Assembly: GCA_963682055.1 (NCBI GenBank)
Contig: OY821741.1
Coordinates: 24,250,711 to 24,314,710 of the forward strand
DNA length: 64,000 nt
Source of the DNA: Primula veris
Taxonomy: Eukaryota; Streptophyta; Magnoliopsida; Ericales; Primulaceae
Direction of reading: 5' to 3'
In this document: piece after piece, positions 62,254 through 64,000 of the stretch
How the letters are laid out: every line of letters begins with the position of its first letter
Numbering within the stretch: position 1 is the stretch's first letter
Notes under the pieces: generated by a model
Database searches by the model: none
Told to the model about the DNA's origin: nothing
Seen by the model: the letters and a program-made list of their open reading frames with translations, nothing else
Position numbers and translations under genes: made by a program

Positions 62254-64000
62254 AAATGCCGAAAGTCTCATTAAATATGATTAAAGGCCATCACAGCCCA
62301 AACCCTTAATAAGACTCTGACATTGAGCAGTTGAATGAACGAGAAAGCAAGTGAGCATGTTCAAGATCGATGTCGAAAATCTCATTAAGTAGGATTAAAG
62401 GCCATCACAGCCCAAATACTTAATAAGATTCCTACATTGTTAAAGGGATGAGAAATGAAGTGAGCAAGTTCAAATGCCGAAAGTCTCATTAAATATGATT
62501 AAAGGCCATCACAGCCCAAACTCTTAATAAGACTCTGTCATTGAGCAGTTGAATGAACGAGAAAGCAACTGAGCATGTTCAAGATCGATGTCGAAAATCA
62601 CATTAAGTAGGATTAAAGGCCATCACAGCCCAAATACTTAATAAGATTCCTACATTGTTCAAAGGGATGAGAAATGAAGTGAGCAAGTTCAAATGCCGAA
62701 AGTCTCATTAAAAATGATTAAAGGCCATCACAGCCCAAACCCTTAATAAGACTCTGACATTGAGCAGTTGAATGAACGAGAAAGCAACTGAGCATGTTTA
62801 AGATCGATGTCGAAAATCACATTAAGTAGGATTAAAGGCCATCACAGCCCAAATACTTAATAAGATTCCTACATTGTTCAAAGGGATGAGAAATGAAGTG
62901 AGCAAGTTTAAATGCCGAAAGTCTCATTAAATATGATTAAAGACCATCACAGCCCAAACCCTTAATAAGACTCTCACATTGAGCAGTTGAATGAACGAGA
63001 AAGCAAGTGAGAATGTTCAAGATTGATGTCGAAAATCTCATTAAGTAGATTTAAAGGCCATCACAGCCTAAATACTTAATAAGATTCCTACATTGTTCAA
63101 AGGGATGAGAAATGAAGTGAGCAAGTTCAAATGCCGAAAGTCTCATTAAAAATGATTAAAGGCCATCACAGCCCAAACCCTTAATAAGACTCTGACATTG
63201 AGCAGTTGAATGAATGAGAAAGCAAGTGAGCATGTTCAAGCTCGATGTCGAAAATCTCATTAAGTAGGATTAAAGGCCATCACAGCCCAAATACTTAATA
63301 AGATTCCTACATTGTTCAAAGGGATGAGAAATGAAGTGAGCAAGTTCAAATGCCGAAAGTCTCATTAAATATGATTAAAGGCCATCACAGCCCAAACCCT
63401 TAATAAGACTCTGACATTGAGCAGTTGAATGAACGAGAAAGCAAGTGAGCATGTTCAAGATCGATGTCGAAAATCTCATTAAGTAGGATTAAAGGCCATC
63501 ACAGCCCAAATACTTAATAAGATTCCTACATTGTTAAAGGGATGAGAAATGAAGTGAGCAAGTTCAAATGCCGAAAGTCTCATTAAATATGATTAAAGGC
63601 CATCACAGCCCAAACTCTTAATAAGACTCTGTCATTGAGCAGTTGAATGAACGAGAAAGCAACTGAGCATGTTCAAGATCGATGTCGAAAATCACATTAA
63701 GTAGGATTAAAGGCCATCACAGCCCAAATACTTAATAAGATTCCTACATTGTTCAAAGGGATGAGAAATGAAGTGAGCAAGTTCAAATGTCGAAAGTCTC
63801 ATTAAAAATGATTAAAGGCCATCACAGCCCAAACCCTTAATAAGACTCTGACATTGAGCAGTTGAATGAACGAGAAAGCAACTGAGCATGTTTAAGATCG
63901 ATGTCGAAAATCACATTAAGTAGGATTAAAGGCCATCACAGCCCAAATACTTAATAAGATTCCTACATTGTTCAAAGGGATGAGAAATGAAGTGAGCAAG
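62254..64000 (+). repeat. 1,750-bp unit at the right end, second copy, cut by the window
   Basis: This is the second copy in the 1,750-bp register. It still matches at base 64,000, so the higher-order array continues outside the window. The final dimer starts at 63,923 and only 78 bases of its A monomer are present. Confidence 0.88.

Larger units (their letters stand above)
1..64000 (+). repeat. Tandem satellite array of 219-bp dimers, filling the whole window
   Basis: Every stretch of this window is a copy of a roughly 219-bp unit, always in the same orientation. Each unit contains two related halves that both begin with gattaaaggccatcacagcc. Assuming 292 complete units from base 1 to 63,922, the length expected at 219 bp each is 63,948, and the 26-bp difference is fully explained by the indels seen by eye: 29 one-base deletions in ttgttcaaaggg, 2 one-base deletions near 47,925 and 49,895, one 3-bp insertion near 35,785, and one-base insertions near 55,450 and 56,765. 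No unrelated sequence can therefore be hidden inside. No gene, RNA gene, mobile element or unique spacer is present. Satellites of this kind are typical of eukaryotic heterochromatin. Whether this one is centromeric cannot be decided from sequence alone, and I do not recognise the family or species. Confidence 0.98.

Noticed and set aside
1..64000. CRISPR-like array: a conserved 24-bp opening recurring every 105 and 114 bp
   Set aside because: The sequences between the recurrences are themselves repeats, not unique spacers, and the spacing is far too long. No cas genes are present.
1..64000. CENP-B box in the monomers
   Set aside because: I looked for the TTCG....A..CGGG pattern on both strands. 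The nearest candidate, TTTCGACATCGATC on the minus strand of B, lacks the A and the CGGG part.
1..64000. Transposable element, tRNA, rRNA, telomere or microsatellite sequence
   Set aside because: None seen on either strand. The exact dimer and indel tally leaves no room for an insertion.
1..64000. Naming the species or satellite family
   Set aside because: I do not recognise the consensus, and nothing but the repeat is present. A search of repeat databases with the 219-bp consensus would be decisive.

Overview
The whole 64-kb window is one uninterrupted head-to-tail satellite DNA array. I see no gene, RNA gene, transposon, telomere repeat or unique spacer anywhere in it. The array enters at base 1 and leaves at base 64,000, so its true length is unknown and exceeds 64 kb. 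This kind of sequence suggests eukaryotic constitutive heterochromatin (centromeric, pericentromeric, subtelomeric or interstitial). The sequence does not identify the species, and I do not recognise the family. GC content, counted on the first repeat, is about 37%.

The basic unit is a 219-bp dimer of two related monomers, A (105 bp, e.g. 2-106) and B (114 bp, e.g. 107-220). Both open with gattaaaggccatcacagcc and share cttaataaga and a cattg block, then diverge by substitutions and about 9 bp of length. The bookkeeping closes exactly. If 292 complete dimers fill 1-63,922, 292 x 219 = 63,948, and the 26-bp shortfall equals the indels I found: 29 one-base deletions in A, 2 one-base deletions in B, 2 one-base insertions and one 3-bp insertion. 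A final partial A fills 63,923-64,000.

Above the dimer lies a nested higher-order structure. Diagnostic variants recur at offsets that are whole numbers of dimers: 1,532-1,533 bp (7), 1,750-1,752 bp (8), 1,970 bp (9), 657 bp (3), 876 bp (4), 1,094 bp (5), 3,939 bp (18), 4,161 bp (19), and about 8.3-8.5 kb (38-39).

Region by region: 1-2.2 kb is a block that recurs at 8.3-10.1 kb and in part at 42.7 kb. 2.6-8.2 kb is three copies of an 8/7-dimer unit. 9.9-17.6 kb is a 3,939-bp duplication with an internal 1,094-bp duplication. 17.6-19.7 kb is mixed dimers. 19.7-24.5 kb is three copies of a 7/8-dimer unit. 25.7-31.9 kb is a 4,161-bp duplication. 30.7-32.8 kb recurs at 39.2-41.4 kb. 33-39 kb is mixed dimers with a 656-bp local period. 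42.0-43.5 kb is an 876-bp duplication. 43.9-47.4 kb is a 1,751-bp duplication. 47.2-51.1 kb is a 1,970-bp duplication. 52.1-53.5 kb is a 657-bp duplication. 53.5-58 kb is mixed. 58-64 kb is a 1,750/1,751-bp unit repeated more than three times.

The pattern fits evolution by repeated unequal exchange with some conversion-like patches. The commonest polymorphisms include CG-to-TG changes, as expected if the array is cytosine-methylated. I found no support for an undescribed gene system; the interest of this window is its amplification history.
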